Below, in pieces: positions 27,641 to 36,745 of a stretch of 64,000 bases of DNA. The DNA lies in contig NZ_JABWRB020000001.1 of assembly GCF_014268745.2 (NCBI RefSeq), positions 1,426,001 through 1,490,000 of the forward strand, written 5' to 3'. This DNA comes from Pseudomonas zanjanensis (GTDB lineage: Bacteria > Pseudomonadota > Gammaproteobacteria > Pseudomonadales > Pseudomonadaceae). Within the stretch, counting starts at the first letter, position 1, and every line of letters begins with the position of its first letter. Position numbers and translations under genes: made by a program. The notes below the pieces were generated by a model. It searched no databases, was not told where the DNA came from, and worked only from the letters and a program-made list of their open reading frames with translations.

Positions 27641-28708
27641 TCAGAGCGTGGATTTAGCGATGACCTGCAGGCTCATCTGCTCCAGCAGCTTGTTCATCTG
27701 AACGAACTGCGCGAAGCGTTTGTCCTGGGTCTGGCCGTGGAAGAAGCGGTAGTAGATCTGCTGGACGATCCCAGCCAGGCGGAACAGGCCGTAGGTGTAG
27801 TAGAAGTCGAAGTTGTCGATGCGGATCCCGGCGCGCTCGGCGTAGTAGTCGACGAACTCACGGCGGGTCAACATGCCCGGCGCGTGGCTGGGCTGGCGGC
27901 GCAACAGTTGTACCGGCGCCGGGTCGTCCGCCTCGATCCAGTAGGCGAGGCTGTTGCCCAAATCCATCAACGGGTCGCCAAGGGTGGTCAGCTCCCAGTC
28001 CAGCACCCCGATGATCCGCATCGGATTTTCCGGGTCGAGGATCACGTTGTCGAAGCGGTAGTCGTTGTGGACGATGCTCGACGTCGGGTGGTCGGCGGGC
28101 ATCTTGTCGTTGAGCCAGGCCTTGACCGCTTCCCACTTCGGCGCGTCAGGGGTCAGGGCCTTTTCGTAGCGGTCGCTCCAGCCACGGATCTGCCGGGCCA
28201 CGTAGCCTTCGGGCTTGCCCAGGTCGGCCAGGCCGCAAGCGTTGTAGTCGACGCGGTGCAGTTCGACGAGGCGGTCGATGAAGCTCTTGCACAGCGCTTC
28301 GGTGCGCTCGGCGTCAAAACCCAGCTCCGGCGGCAGCTCGGCGCGCAGGATGATGCCCTTGACCCGCTCCATTACGTAGAACTCCGCGCCCATCACCGAC
28401 TCGTCGGTGCAGTGCACATAGGCTTTGGGGCAGTACGGGAAAGCATCGCGCAATTGGTTGAGGATGCGGAACTCACGGCCCATGTCATGGGCGGACTTGG
28501 CCTTGTGGCCGAACGGCGGCCGGCGCAGGACGAATTCCTGTTCGGGGTACTCCAGCAGGTAGGTCAGGTTCGACGCGCCACCGGGGAACTGGCTGATCTT
28601 CGGCAGGCCGGTCAGGCCGGGGATGTGGGCCTTGAGGTACGGGTCGATCAGGTTGGCATCGAGTTCTTCACCGTCGCGCACGCGGGTGGACTGATCAGTA
28701 AACGCCAT
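27641..28708 (-). CDS. APH-like phosphotransferase family protein
   Basis: 355 residues, aminoglycoside-phosphotransferase/choline-kinase fold (PF01636), the branch that resembles the N-terminus of ACAD10/11. Catalytic HNDYRFDN (His-x-Asp-x4-Asn) and the metal-binding Asp in GVLDWELTTLGDP are intact; the N-lobe has FPGGASNLTYLLEY. Such enzymes phosphorylate hydroxy-acyl-CoA intermediates in some organisms, so a metabolic rather than antibiotic-resistance role is expected. Upstream partner of the SDR gene. Confidence 0.88.
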   Translation of the reverse strand: MAFTDQSTRVRDGEELDANLIDPYLKAHIPGLTGLPKISQFPGGASNLTYLLEYPEQEFVLRRPPFGHKAKSAHDMGREFRILNQLRDAFPYCPKAYVHCTDESVMGAEFYVMERVKGIILRAELPPELGFDAERTEALCKSFIDRLVELHRVDYNACGLADLGKPEGYVARQIRGWSDRYEKALTPDAPKWEAVKAWLNDKMPADHPTSSIVHNDYRFDNVILDPENPMRIIGVLDWELTTLGDPLMDLGNSLAYWIEADDPAPVQLLRRQPSHAPGMLTRREFVDYYAERAGIRIDNFDFYYTYGLFRLAGIVQQIYYRFFHGQTQDKRFAQFVQMNKLLEQMSLQVIAKSTL

Positions 28709-28906
28709 GCTTATCCCTTCTGCTTATTTTGGAGGCCATCGATCATTGGCTAATCTAATGGCGCGTGGGAGGCGTCACAAGCACGCCAGGGTCTTATAGG
28801 TTAGCGTGTTGCCGGATAATCAGCGGGCTTGATGCATGGCGGCGTGCGCGTTGGATGGGGGCGAGCTAAGGTTTTGGGGTCTGTCGCTTTCAAAGGAGCA
28901 ACCGCG

Positions 28907-29302
28907 ATGGGATGCCCGCAAGTCTGTGGCACCGCGACCCTGCAATGCAGCTTCGGCGCCGCCCCGGCGGTGCTCAATGTGCTGCCGGTCAATCGCCTGC
29001 TGACCGGCGGGATGCCGGCGGCGAACATCATGGATCACATCCCGCTGGTGAACATCACTACCTTCGGCATGTGCATGAGCCTGGCAAACCCCACCGTGGC
29101 CGCCGCCACCGCAGCGGCCCTGGGTGTGCTGACCCCCATGCCCTGCATCCCGGCCACCGCCGCCCCGTGGATCCCCGGCGGCGCCCCGACCCTGTTGCTG
29201 GGCAACATGCCGGCCATCGACGCCAACAGCACCTTGATGTGCACCTGGGCCGGAGTGATCAAGATCGTCGTGCCGGGGCAGGTGCAGATGTTGATTCCCT
29301 GA
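28907..29302 (+). CDS. PAAR-like protein (DUF4280)
   Basis: 131 residues with AAAGGAG just before the ATG. The start MGCPQVCGTATLQCSFGAAP and the pattern of Cys and Pro residues (MPCIPATAAPWIPGGAP) match DUF4280, a PAAR-like fold that caps contractile injection (T6SS) spikes and helps load effectors. There is no VgrG, effector or T6SS gene beside it, so it is an orphan spike-tip. It lies 2.9 kb before a long run of immunity-type genes, which may once have been linked to it (inference). Confidence 0.85.
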   Translation: MGCPQVCGTATLQCSFGAAPAVLNVLPVNRLLTGGMPAANIMDHIPLVNITTFGMCMSLANPTVAAATAAALGVLTPMPCIPATAAPWIPGGAPTLLLGNMPAIDANSTLMCTWAGVIKIVVPGQVQMLIP

Positions 29303-29332
29303 CAGGCGATCTTGCAGGCATTGCACTGACCC

Positions 29333-29422
29333 TGTGGGAGCGAGCCTGCTCGCGATAGCGGTGGATCAGTTTGCAGTGATGTTGACTGGGCCGCCGTCAT
29401 CGCGAGCAGGCTCGCTCCCACA
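29333..29422. repeat. REP doublet (REPIN)
   Basis: GTGGGAGCGAGCCTGCTCGC and inverted partner ending GGCTCGCTCCCACA after the DUF4280 gene. Confidence 0.93.
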
Positions 29423-29490
29423 AGGGAGTGTTCCACAAAGGGATCTGTGGCAGGCGCTTACCCTCGCTTCACTGTCTGGCCGACTCGATC

Positions 29491-31518
29491 TCAAGCATTG
29501 GCATGGGTCAGCCCGGTCAAGGTATCCGCAATGGCTTTCGTGCGTTGCGCCGTGCCTTCGGTGGTCCGGCTCGAGTCTTCCAGGGCATCGAGCATCGCCC
29601 GCAAGGCGCTCACAGCGACGGACTGGTCTTCAATCTGCTGGGCGACCCCTTGGATCTCCGTCGAAAGAAGATCAATGTCCGCACCGATTTCCGCCGCATT
29701 CTTGCGGGTGATCTCCGCCAGCTTGCGGACCTCATCGGCCACCACCGCAAACCCTCTGCCCATCTCACCGGCCCGCGCGGCCTCGATGGCGGCATTGAGG
29801 GCCAACAGGTTGGTCTGACCGGCGATTTGCTGGATGACCTGGACAATCGACTGAATGCGCAAACTCGAACTGGCGAGCGCACGGGCGCCGACCACCGCTT
29901 CACCCGCTTGCGTGGCCAACTGCTCGACGGTGGTGCCGGCCTGCTCGGCGACGCTGTGTTGCCGGTCGATCGTGCCCGTCAGGTCATCCATCGACAGGTG
30001 CAGCTCGCCGGAGTAGTGCTTGATCTGCGTCGCCATCTGCGCCTGTTGCTGGCTGGCCTGCGCCAATACCTGGCCCAGGTCCGTCAGGCCATCGAACACC
30101 GGCAGGATCGTCGGGTCCAGGCCGCGGGTATCCAAGGCGCTGCTGAAATCATTCAGCTTGAACGCCTTGATCTGCTTGACCACCACATGGTTCAGCCCCG
30201 CCAATTTCTTGATCTGGCGGCGCAGGAAAAACGCCTTGAACTCGCCATAGTGGGCGATGAAGTTGTCGACGTACTCATCGACAAAACCGGCGCCCTTGGT
30301 GACCCTGAAGAAGAAAATCGCCGTGAGCGTCTGGTTCAGGTTCAGGCCGAGGATTTCACCAAACGTCGAGAAACCGGCCAACGGTACATCCCCGAAAATA
30401 CCGGTCATGCTGCCCAGGTCGCTGCTGTTGTTGAGCCGACGCAGGATGCAGTCATTGAGAATAGCGGCCACCGGCTGGCCGCCTTTGCCCTTGAGGAATT
30501 TCTCGTAGTCGAGTCGGGTCGCCTCGCGCAGGGGCGTGCGCTTGACCATCACCAACTCTTCGCCAGGCGCCACGTCGCAGAACAGCTGGATGATCTGCTG
30601 TTGATGGTCGATGCGGGCTATGGAACGCACGAACAATTCTTCGCCCACGCGAATGGCAAATGAATAATCGGCCAGCTTCTTCTCCAATGCCTGGGCACTG
30701 CACTTGAATGCCTCGCACAGCGCCTGGACCATGCTCTTGATGTTCCCCCGGCTGTCGATGACCTGGTCGATGGTGCGGTCTTCGACCGACGCGGTCAGCA
30801 CGCTGAACGTCAACCCCGCCGGTTGGAAATTCTGGCTCTTGAACACCCCGAAGCGCACGTCCGCCGCGGTTTTCAAGAAGACAATCTGCGCATGGTTCTG
30901 ATAACTGCGCTGCCCATCACTGATCAGGGTCTTCTTGAAATCAGCCTTGCCCCCGGCCGAACCACCGACGAACAGGCAGGGGAAGCGTCCAGACTCATAA
31001 AGCGCTTCCATAAAAAACGACTCGGAAGCCGAAAGACCATCGAACACCACGTAGGCCAAGGTATCGCGATGATCAATGGGCGTGCGCACCTGCGCCTGCT
31101 TGATGTTATTCACCAACCGCGTGATTCGCTCACGCATGGCCAAGCGCTTGCCGCCACCGCGAATGTCCTCGCACTCCAGCGGCACCATCACCACCTCGGC
31201 CGACACAATCACACTGGCGTCAAACAACTGCAGTACTACCCGATCCCAGGTTTCGCCGGTCTGGCAGTACAGCGTGTTCGCAGCGTTGCACAACTCACCC
31301 GAGGTCGTGCACAGGCTGATGGTGCTGTGGGCGAAGCGCTTCTTGATCTTGGCGGCGACCTGGTCGATGTCCAGGTGAGGGGAGACGAAACCGGTGATCA
31401 GTACTGGGGTGATACGTAGGTTGGCCAGCGTTTGGTCAAGTTCACCCGAAATGCAGGCCACGCTGACCGTCCCTTGAGTGCGGGTTCGGGCTTTGTTGAA
31501 GAGGTTCGCTAGGTTCAT
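29491..31518 (-). CDS. soluble chemoreceptor with FIST sensory domain
   Basis: 675 residues and no membrane segment. The N-terminal two thirds are FIST_N ([23 protein letters not shown]..., [25 protein letters not shown]) and FIST_C ([22 protein letters not shown]). FIST domains are predicted to bind small ligands such as amino acids. The C-terminus is an MCP signalling region with the hairpin tip [20 protein letters not shown] near residues 560-580, shorter than in standard receptors. Likely a cytosolic chemoreceptor reporting metabolic state. Monocistronic; it divides the DUF4280 gene from the immunity-type run. Confidence 0.9.
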   Translation of the reverse strand: MNLANLFNKARTRTQGTVSVACISGELDQTLANLRITPVLITGFVSPHLDIDQVAAKIKKRFAHSTISLCTTSGELCNAANTLYCQTGETWDRVVLQLFDASVIVSAEVVMVPLECEDIRGGGKRLAMRERITRLVNNIKQAQVRTPIDHRDTLAYVVFDGLSASESFFMEALYESGRFPCLFVGGSAGGKADFKKTLISDGQRSYQNHAQIVFLKTAADVRFGVFKSQNFQPAGLTFSVLTASVEDRTIDQVIDSRGNIKSMVQALCEAFKCSAQALEKKLADYSFAIRVGEELFVRSIARIDHQQQIIQLFCDVAPGEELVMVKRTPLREATRLDYEKFLKGKGGQPVAAILNDCILRRLNNSSDLGSMTGIFGDVPLAGFSTFGEILGLNLNQTLTAIFFFRVTKGAGFVDEYVDNFIAHYGEFKAFFLRRQIKKLAGLNHVVVKQIKAFKLNDFSSALDTRGLDPTILPVFDGLTDLGQVLAQASQQQAQMATQIKHYSGELHLSMDDLTGTIDRQHSVAEQAGTTVEQLATQAGEAVVGARALASSSLRIQSIVQVIQQIAGQTNLLALNAAIEAARAGEMGRGFAVVADEVRKLAEITRKNAAEIGADIDLLSTEIQGVAQQIEDQSVAVSALRAMLDALEDSSRTTEGTAQRTKAIADTLTGLTHANA

Positions 31519-31853
31519 GGCTGGACTCGGTTGAGCGCGACGTGATGCGTACGAGGGATGCGTGGGAGTCCTTTCGCTGTAGCGGTCACGGCTGAGGGGG
31601 GCTTGTGTGGGCGTGAGCTTGTGCTATTTGCGGGGAGGGTCCATAGGGGCTTTTGGTTGGGGTTTACTAGGTCTGTTGGCCAGCGACTTTCGTATGGGTG
31701 CCAGGGGAGGGCGATGAAAAAACAGTCCCTGACCTCTAGACGAAAAAATGGCAGCCGCTATGCTTCGGTGATGGCCTCTTGCTACTTGTTATGGCCGCCA
31801 AAGCAATCCTAGGCGCGAGAGGGAATCCCCCTTCATGAGCATCGGTGATAAGT
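31519..31853. other. 335-base gap without a recognised gene
   Basis: Only short frames without ribosome sites. Composition shifts here from the high-GC backbone to the AT-richer accessory segment, so this is the left border of that segment. No tRNA or direct repeat marking an attachment site was seen. Confidence 0.5.
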
Positions 31854-32246
31854 ATGAGGCGAGTTTCTGAGGGGATTGAAAAGCTTCACTTTACGGAGTC
31901 ACGGTTAAGTAGCCCTTTAACGGAAGGAAGAACTTTGTCTATCCCTGTATATGGGGTTCTTCCGATGGCCGGACATCCGTTGATGGCCGACGGTCCGCGA
32001 TTGCCATCCGGAAAGCTGGTGTTTCGAGGTGTTGTTACATCAAAAAGGAGTTTGACCGAATACATCGGAGATCCCAAAGAGCCGGACGGCTTTAAGGATG
32101 AATATTTAATAGGGCATTTACCTCCTTTAGCAAGTGGTTCTGGTGACTGCCGAATGTATATTTTTGAGGGTTTGTTTGAGGAACCCGTTGCGTGGGTTGA
32201 TTGTGATGTTTTAGCGGAGTCTTTTGAGTTAATGGTTGATGAGTGA
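31854..32246 (+). CDS. hypothetical protein, first gene of accessory run
   Basis: 130 residues from ATG 31854 (MRRVSEGIEKLHF). GGTGAT upstream is a weak ribosome site; GTG 31845 is possible. Soluble, acidic, beta-rich, no signal. It contains SKRSLTEYIGDPKEPDGFKD and ends FEGLFEEPVAWVDCDVLAES. I recognise no family; size, composition and neighbours suggest an immunity-type protein (inference). Confidence 0.6.
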   Translation: MRRVSEGIEKLHFTESRLSSPLTEGRTLSIPVYGVLPMAGHPLMADGPRLPSGKLVFRGVVTSKRSLTEYIGDPKEPDGFKDEYLIGHLPPLASGSGDCRMYIFEGLFEEPVAWVDCDVLAESFELMVDE

Positions 32247-32293
32247 AAGGAGGTTGGGTAAGGCGGGAGCAGGCCATGTTTCTGGGAGGGTAA

Positions 32294-32677
32294 ATGAATA
32301 TTTTGAATGTTAGAGGAGTTGCTATAGTCAATGGTGCTCTCTCGAGCGTTAGGTTGGTTGAGTTGCAAGGAGGTTTTCACGTGCAACTGCCAGACGCTTA
32401 TGTGCAGATGCTTAATTCGGCAGATGGTTTTTCATTGCAAAATGGTGTGATCTTATATTCTTCTAGTGAGCTTGTTGAAAGGAATAAGACCCTGGAGGTG
32501 GATAAATATGCCTCAGCCTATCTTGCTATAGGTGACGATAGTGGTGGCCGTTCTATAATGCTTCCGCTTGCAGGTAAAGGCGTCTACCTAGTGGATCAAG
32601 GCAGTATGGATTCTGATGAATTTAAAAGGATCGGTATGTCGTTAACTGATTGGATTACTGACGGGTGTGTGATTTAA
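32294..32677 (+). CDS. SMI1/KNR4 (SUKH) family protein
   Basis: 127 residues, cytosolic. The order of features fits the SUKH fold: an early helix-strand region with VQLPDAYVQMLNSADGFSL, then ILYSSSELVERN and the signature YLAIGDDSGGRSIMLPL. SUKH proteins are widespread immunity proteins against contact-dependent and T6SS nuclease toxins. No partner toxin lies beside it. AT-rich codon use compared with the backbone genes. Confidence 0.8.
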   Translation: MNILNVRGVAIVNGALSSVRLVELQGGFHVQLPDAYVQMLNSADGFSLQNGVILYSSSELVERNKTLEVDKYASAYLAIGDDSGGRSIMLPLAGKGVYLVDQGSMDSDEFKRIGMSLTDWITDGCVI

Positions 32678-32748
32678 CTATGTTGGGTGGGGGCTGTAGT
32701 GATTACACGGAAACAGAGAAGACAAAAAAGCAGTTAAGGATGATAAGT

Positions 32749-33042
32749 ATGGTAACGGCAGGTTGGCAGTTTAGTGATCCTCCGAACGTCGCGGTCGTTG
32801 CAAGCCAGAAAATAGTTTTATCGGGTGGCTGGATAGCGTATGTTTCGCATGATAGCGATGATGGTGCTTGGCAGTTTCACTCCAGTCAATCGGAGCCTGT
32901 CAGCGAAGAAGATGCAATGGTCGTGAGTTTGCAAAGCATTGTGATGCTCGACCCAACCGTTATTGAGCTGGCTGATCTTCCGCTTGGATGGCATGCGTGG
33001 CGGAGCTCTAAGTCAAGTGTTTGGCAAAGAAAGATGATGTAA
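32749..33042 (+). CDS. DUF2185-like small protein
   Basis: 97 residues from ATG 32749, with TAAGGA 8 bases upstream; longer in-frame starts reach 32665 and would overlap the previous gene. The core (GWQFSDPPNVAVVASQKIV, then GWIAYVSHDSDDGAWQF, then LADLPLGWHAWR) resembles the DUF2185/immunity-like group that follows SUKH genes. Family assignment is from memory of the motif pattern and moderately sure. Confidence 0.65.
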   Translation: MVTAGWQFSDPPNVAVVASQKIVLSGGWIAYVSHDSDDGAWQFHSSQSEPVSEEDAMVVSLQSIVMLDPTVIELADLPLGWHAWRSSKSSVWQRKMM

Positions 33043-33123
33043 GGGGGGCAAGGATAGGTCGAGATTTGAATTCACCTGTAATTGGTTCGTTTCATAATCG
33101 TGATCTGTTCCTGGGAATAAATT

Positions 33124-33393
33124 ATGACGAGTGATGAGTTGTGTGAATGCGCAAAGGCCGTTTCAACAAAAGCGGGTTTTGTCGATTTTGTTGAGATATT
33201 AAGCCGGGATTATGTAAGTAATCGTGACGAGTGGCAGAACGATACTTTGGATCAGTTTCTTTTGGGGCTCTCAGGTTTCGCAAATGACATGGGTGGATAT
33301 TACAAAAATATGGGGGAAGCTGTTGATGTTGAAAAAATAACTTGGCGGATTGCTGCGGAAATGTTAATTGCTGCTACTGTTTACGAGGGGTAG
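33124..33393 (+). CDS. DUF7660-like small protein
   Basis: 89 residues. FVDFVEILSRDYVSNRDEWQ, then NDTLDQFLLGLSGFANDM and ITWRIAAEMLIAATVYEG follow the pattern of the DUF7660 family (short acidic helical proteins near polymorphic-toxin loci). No signal or membrane segment. An orphan immunity role is plausible but unproven. Confidence 0.68.
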   Translation: MTSDELCECAKAVSTKAGFVDFVEILSRDYVSNRDEWQNDTLDQFLLGLSGFANDMGGYYKNMGEAVDVEKITWRIAAEMLIAATVYEG

Positions 33394-33523
33394 CGGATCC
33401 TCGGGGGGGGGCTATATTCCTTATGTTTCTGCTGTTGGGAAAGCTTGCTTGAGCATCCAGCGCCGACTTAAATCTGCTCTATTTCGATACCATGAGTCTT
33501 GTGATGGAGTGGAGTTGTTTTAA

Positions 33524-33793
33524 GTGCTCAGCATCCATCCAGAAATAATTTCGGAAAAGTATGGTGAGTACCCTGACGTTCATCGATTGATAGATCTTAG
33601 GGTAGGGGAGCGAGGTTTTCGAGTTTGCCGTCAAATATCATAGGGTGAGTTAATAACTCTGGTTTCTATTGAAGAGATATTTGATATGCCAGGAGTTCCA
33701 CTTTGGTTGACGGGAGAGAAATTGGTGCTGTGGGCTATAGATGAAAAGGAAAGTCCGTCAGACGAACCAACTGATTGGAGTAGGTATTGTTAG
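33524..33793 (+). pseudogene. ORF interrupted by an in-frame amber codon
   Basis: From GTG 33524 the frame reads VLSIHPEIISEKYGEYPDVH... up to a TAG at 33641-33643 and then continues open in the same frame (GELITLVSIEEIFDMPGVP... to ...PTDWSRYC) until 33793. The sequence on both sides is protein-like and about 89 residues in total. One nonsense change, or a sequencing error, would explain it. The product family is not recognised; its place suggests another immunity-type gene. The rest of 33394-33523 holds nothing I can identify. Confidence 0.6.
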
Positions 33794-33795
33794 CT

Positions 33796-34194
33796 ATGAA
33801 ATATCATTTGACAGAGGGGGAGTTCAATGACCCAGCTGAATCCGAGATCCTCAATGACCTCTCGACTCACTCGGGTATGGCACTTCCAAAAAGTTATATC
33901 GACTTTCTCAAACAGCATAATGGTGGCGAGGGTTTCATAGGCGAGAATTACATTGTTTTTTGGAGTGCAGAGGAATTGGCCGACTTCAATCGGGAGTATG
34001 AAGTAGAAGTCTATGCTCCGGGCATCTTCTTGTTCGCTTCGAGCGGAGGCGGCGAGGGGTATGGCTTCGATACCGATGACGCAGCGATGCCGATAGTGCG
34101 CATCCCGTTTATAGGCATGGATCGGCGGTATGCCGAAACGCTAGCCTACGATCTCCCCGATCTATTTGCTCGGTTGGCAAACGAGGATGAATAA
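33796..34194 (+). CDS. SMI1/KNR4 (SUKH) family protein
   Basis: 132 residues from ATG 33796 (MKYHLTEGEFNDPAESEI). SUKH features: ALPKSYIDFLKQHNGGEGFIG, IVFWSAEELADFN and the Gly-rich loop FASSGGGEGYGFDTDD, ending YAETLAYDLPDLFARL. Immunity-type protein. The last codons overlap the next small gene (ATGAATAA), implying coupled translation. Confidence 0.82.
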   Translation: MKYHLTEGEFNDPAESEILNDLSTHSGMALPKSYIDFLKQHNGGEGFIGENYIVFWSAEELADFNREYEVEVYAPGIFLFASSGGGEGYGFDTDDAAMPIVRIPFIGMDRRYAETLAYDLPDLFARLANEDE

Positions 34195-34360
34195 GCCAGG
34201 GCGCCCCAAGGGAATGGAGTTGTTCGAGATCGTACCGGTCATTTTAGGTGGCGATCCAATAAGCCCAGAAAACAAAACATGGTTGACGAGGCAACAGCAT
34301 TTTGAAGCTGTGCGCTATTGGAATCAAGTTGTCAGCGGTAGGCGAAAGGAGCAGGGGTAA
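34187..34360 (+). CDS. 57-residue protein, resembles C-terminal tail of Tdi1-type immunity proteins
   Basis: Starts inside the stop region of the SUKH gene and is probably translated by coupling. MELFEIVPVILGGDPISPENKTW leads to RQQHFEAVRYWNQVV. The xVPxxLGG...YW layout recurs in the C-terminal half of the next gene (YRVPLFLGGKDVVDNLEV...DVYW), so this may be a detached tail or a remnant. Basic C-terminus. Confidence 0.55.
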   Translation: MNKPGRPKGMELFEIVPVILGGDPISPENKTWLTRQQHFEAVRYWNQVVSGRRKEQG

Positions 34361-34439
34361 CAATAGCGGATACTGTAGAAAATGTGAACTGCTCCAATGT
34401 TTTTTAAAGTTGACAATATGGAAGATCGGAGATTGACGC

Positions 34440-35078
34440 ATGTATGATATTTTTCGCAGTTCTTTCTCCGAGGATTATCGTGTAGTCGATAAAGGCCTGA
34501 CTGCTCTGGATATTAAAGGCGACGCTTATGGGGTGTCTGAACTGATGTCGGAGTTTGGAGGGTGTTCATTTGATAGAGCATTATATCGAGTGATGGCGCC
34601 TAGCTCGATTAGTGAGTGGAACCAAGTCATTGAATATGCGTTCCCCAATTTCGATGGGCGTGTGCAATGCTTTGCTTACGATTGGCTAGGTTGCATATTT
34701 GCGCTGGATTCAGGTCGGTTGGAAGGGGGGCATTCTGGAGTTGTTATGTTTGAGCCAGGAACCGGAGAGGCGCTAGAGATTCCCTGCAATATCGTGACTT
34801 TTCATAACGAAGAATTGATGGAGTTCCGAGAAGAGGCTTTAGCTGTTAGCTTCCATATTCAATGGCTAGCTCAAGGTGCTGCTCCTAGCTATGAAGACTG
34901 TATCGGCTATAGGGTGCCATTGTTTCTCGGTGGTAAGGATGTTGTCGACAACCTAGAGGTTTCAGACCTTGATGTCTACTGGACATTAAAAGGCCAAATA
35001 ATTAGGAAAACGAAGGAGCTTCCCCTAGGTTCATTGGTGGCGAATATTGTGCTTACTGATGAGAGGGAAGGAGGGTAG
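34440..35078 (+). CDS. T6SS Tdi1-like immunity protein (DUF1851/GAD-like)
   Basis: 212 residues, soluble. The N-terminal half has a GAD-like beta region with RVQCFAYDWLGCIFALDSGR and PGTGEALEIPCNIVTFHNEEL. The C-terminal half has IGYRVPLFLGGKDVVDNLEVSD followed by YWTLKGQIIRKTKELPLGS, the typical end of Tdi1/DUF1851 proteins, which neutralise T6SS NADase- or DNase-type toxins. AT-rich codon use. No toxin adjacent. Confidence 0.75.
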   Translation: MYDIFRSSFSEDYRVVDKGLTALDIKGDAYGVSELMSEFGGCSFDRALYRVMAPSSISEWNQVIEYAFPNFDGRVQCFAYDWLGCIFALDSGRLEGGHSGVVMFEPGTGEALEIPCNIVTFHNEELMEFREEALAVSFHIQWLAQGAAPSYEDCIGYRVPLFLGGKDVVDNLEVSDLDVYWTLKGQIIRKTKELPLGSLVANIVLTDEREGG

Positions 35079-35264
35079 AGCCACGTTTCTATTCTGGCGA
35101 AACCTTTATCTTTTGACTTGACGCATATTGGGGAGTCTATGGTGAATCTGATGAGGCTAACAATGCGGTCGAGAATCTTGATGGTGTCTTCAATAGATGC
35201 TGAAGTAGCTAATAAGATAATGCCTTAAAAATATTCCCAATCTGTTGCGAGTGAGAGTAGAGTG

Positions 35265-35669
35265 GTGTCGAAAATTTTATCTATATTTCTACACGTCATT
35301 AAAGTGTCGATTTTGCCACTGGCGTTGTCTAGTTGTTCTCTGATAGAAATGGAACAAGTTTTTTTTGACGAGCTTCGTATCGAAAATAAGCTGGCGGTAC
35401 CAATAGCCTATTGCAACGAATTCGATGCTACGACCTGTTCTGAGGTAGTCCAGAGCGGCAGAAGCTACAGCGTAATTTTCGTTTCGCACGTTGATAATGA
35501 CAGTGACGAAGAGAGGTTAGAATCATTTGATCGTCAAAACATTAAGGTCTGTGGAAAGGTCCTCGATATCAAGCTGATTCGCTCAGTGTCGCCAATAGTC
35601 AATCGTGACAAGGACCATTCCGAGATCATCATCGATAGGGCAGTAAGCGATAAATTTTGTCAAGGGTAA
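35265..35669 (+). CDS. lipoprotein paralogue 1
   Basis: 134 residues from GTG 35265 (a second GTG three bases earlier is possible). Signal peptide with lipobox LSSC, Cys24. Mature part: EQVFFDELRIENKLAVPIAYCNEFDATTC, then KVCGKVLDIKLIRSVSPIV and ending IIIDRAVSDKFCQ, with several conserved Cys. Two close paralogues lie at 38114 and 41067 with the same upstream text (TTGCGAGTGAGAG). It should be anchored in the outer or inner membrane facing the periplasm. Function unknown; periplasmic immunity to a secreted effector is one idea. Confidence 0.8.
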   Translation: MSKILSIFLHVIKVSILPLALSSCSLIEMEQVFFDELRIENKLAVPIAYCNEFDATTCSEVVQSGRSYSVIFVSHVDNDSDEERLESFDRQNIKVCGKVLDIKLIRSVSPIVNRDKDHSEIIIDRAVSDKFCQG

Positions 35670-35740
35670 ACGGGGGGCAGACCCTGAGGGACCCCGGCTG
35701 TCAATTGTTGGAAACTAATCGTTTCTGGAGGTTGAATTCA

Positions 35741-36100
35741 ATGCAATATGTAAATCTGCTTGGCATGCACCCTAGCTGCGTGGAACTGCGACCATTTGCG
35801 AAAAGATTCTTCGATGCCCTAGACGTCAGTGATGGGGAAGAGCGCGAGAGCAGTAATTACATTGATGGTTATTATTTTAAGGGTTCCCTTGGTGGCATGA
35901 CTTTCTCCGTCGCTATTTCAGACGAAGATGCGCATGAAAACGTACCGTACTGGATTCACATTTCAGCGGACTTGGTCACACCTGAAGCTCTGGAAGATGC
36001 GGTTTCCCAGTTGATTCGAGATAAGGTACTTCCAATGGGATTTCAGTTGGTCCGTATTGTTAACTTCGGCAAGCGAGGTGAGCTGCGAATTGACTACTGA
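35741..36100 (+). CDS. hypothetical protein
   Basis: 119 residues from ATG 35741, which has a strong GGAGG at 35727-35731; the frame is open to 35657 but that part overlaps the lipoprotein end. MQYVNLLGMHPSCVELRPFAKRFF leads to a beta region (GYYFKGSLGGMTFSVAISDED) and VPYWIHISADLVTPEALEDAV. Soluble. Family not recognised; immunity-type by size and context only. Confidence 0.65.
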   Translation: MQYVNLLGMHPSCVELRPFAKRFFDALDVSDGEERESSNYIDGYYFKGSLGGMTFSVAISDEDAHENVPYWIHISADLVTPEALEDAVSQLIRDKVLPMGFQLVRIVNFGKRGELRIDY

Positions 36101-36247
36101 CATGTCAAGCGTGATAAAGATAAGATAATATTGTTATTGGTAGCGTTGTGATGACGGATTTTGCCGATGGCGAGATTTTCAGATTGGATCACGGTGACCA
36201 ACGCACTTGAGAAGTCAGAAGGCAACAGAAAGATAGGGCTCTAATAA

Positions 36248-36523
36248 ATGAAGTTTACAATGAGCGTAGTCGAAAAATTTGAGTTGTCAGATGGAGTTAC
36301 GATCGTCGCTTGTAAAGGCTGTAACTCCAATGTTGATGTTATCGGAAAACGATTTTATCCGGTTTCTGGTGATAAGGTTCGACAGCCTCTGACGATAGTT
36401 TGTGAGCGTAAGATGCTAAATCAACAATCGAATCTTGATCAAAAGGCTTTTGAAATAAGAGATGTTGTGGATCTGACGCAAGAAGAGGCAAGAAGTGGCG
36501 GTTGGCAGTTGGTCGTAGAATAA
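36248..36523 (+). CDS. hypothetical small protein
   Basis: 91 residues, beta-rich, starting MKFTMSVVEKFELSDGVTIV, with a Cys pair (ACKGC) and ending EEARSGGWQLVVE. It looks like a small OB- or barrel-type domain with an insertion; no family recognised. Weak ribosome site. The 147 bases before it and 222 bases after it hold no clear gene. Confidence 0.55.
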   Translation: MKFTMSVVEKFELSDGVTIVACKGCNSNVDVIGKRFYPVSGDKVRQPLTIVCERKMLNQQSNLDQKAFEIRDVVDLTQEEARSGGWQLVVE

Positions 36524-36745
36524 GATCAAGAGGGCTTAACGGGGGGGCAAAATTCTGGCTCACTTGAAGTAGTGCTATTAACGCTTTGTTGCGTTCTTTA
36601 AAGGCTAAATAGAATGCTAGCGATTGTCGGGTAAAAGCATTACGCACAAGTAGATTCTGAGTTTGGCGATAAAAATTATCTGTTTTGAGGGTTGGCTGGG
36701 TGAGTTCTCCAAATATTTTTTGGCTTGAGCGAAGATGATAATTCA

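Noticed and set aside
35079..35261. Protein-like stretch (DAYWGVYGESDEANNAVENL) before lipoprotein 1
   Set aside because: Open for only about 27 codons without a start; possibly the tail of a lost gene, too little to call.
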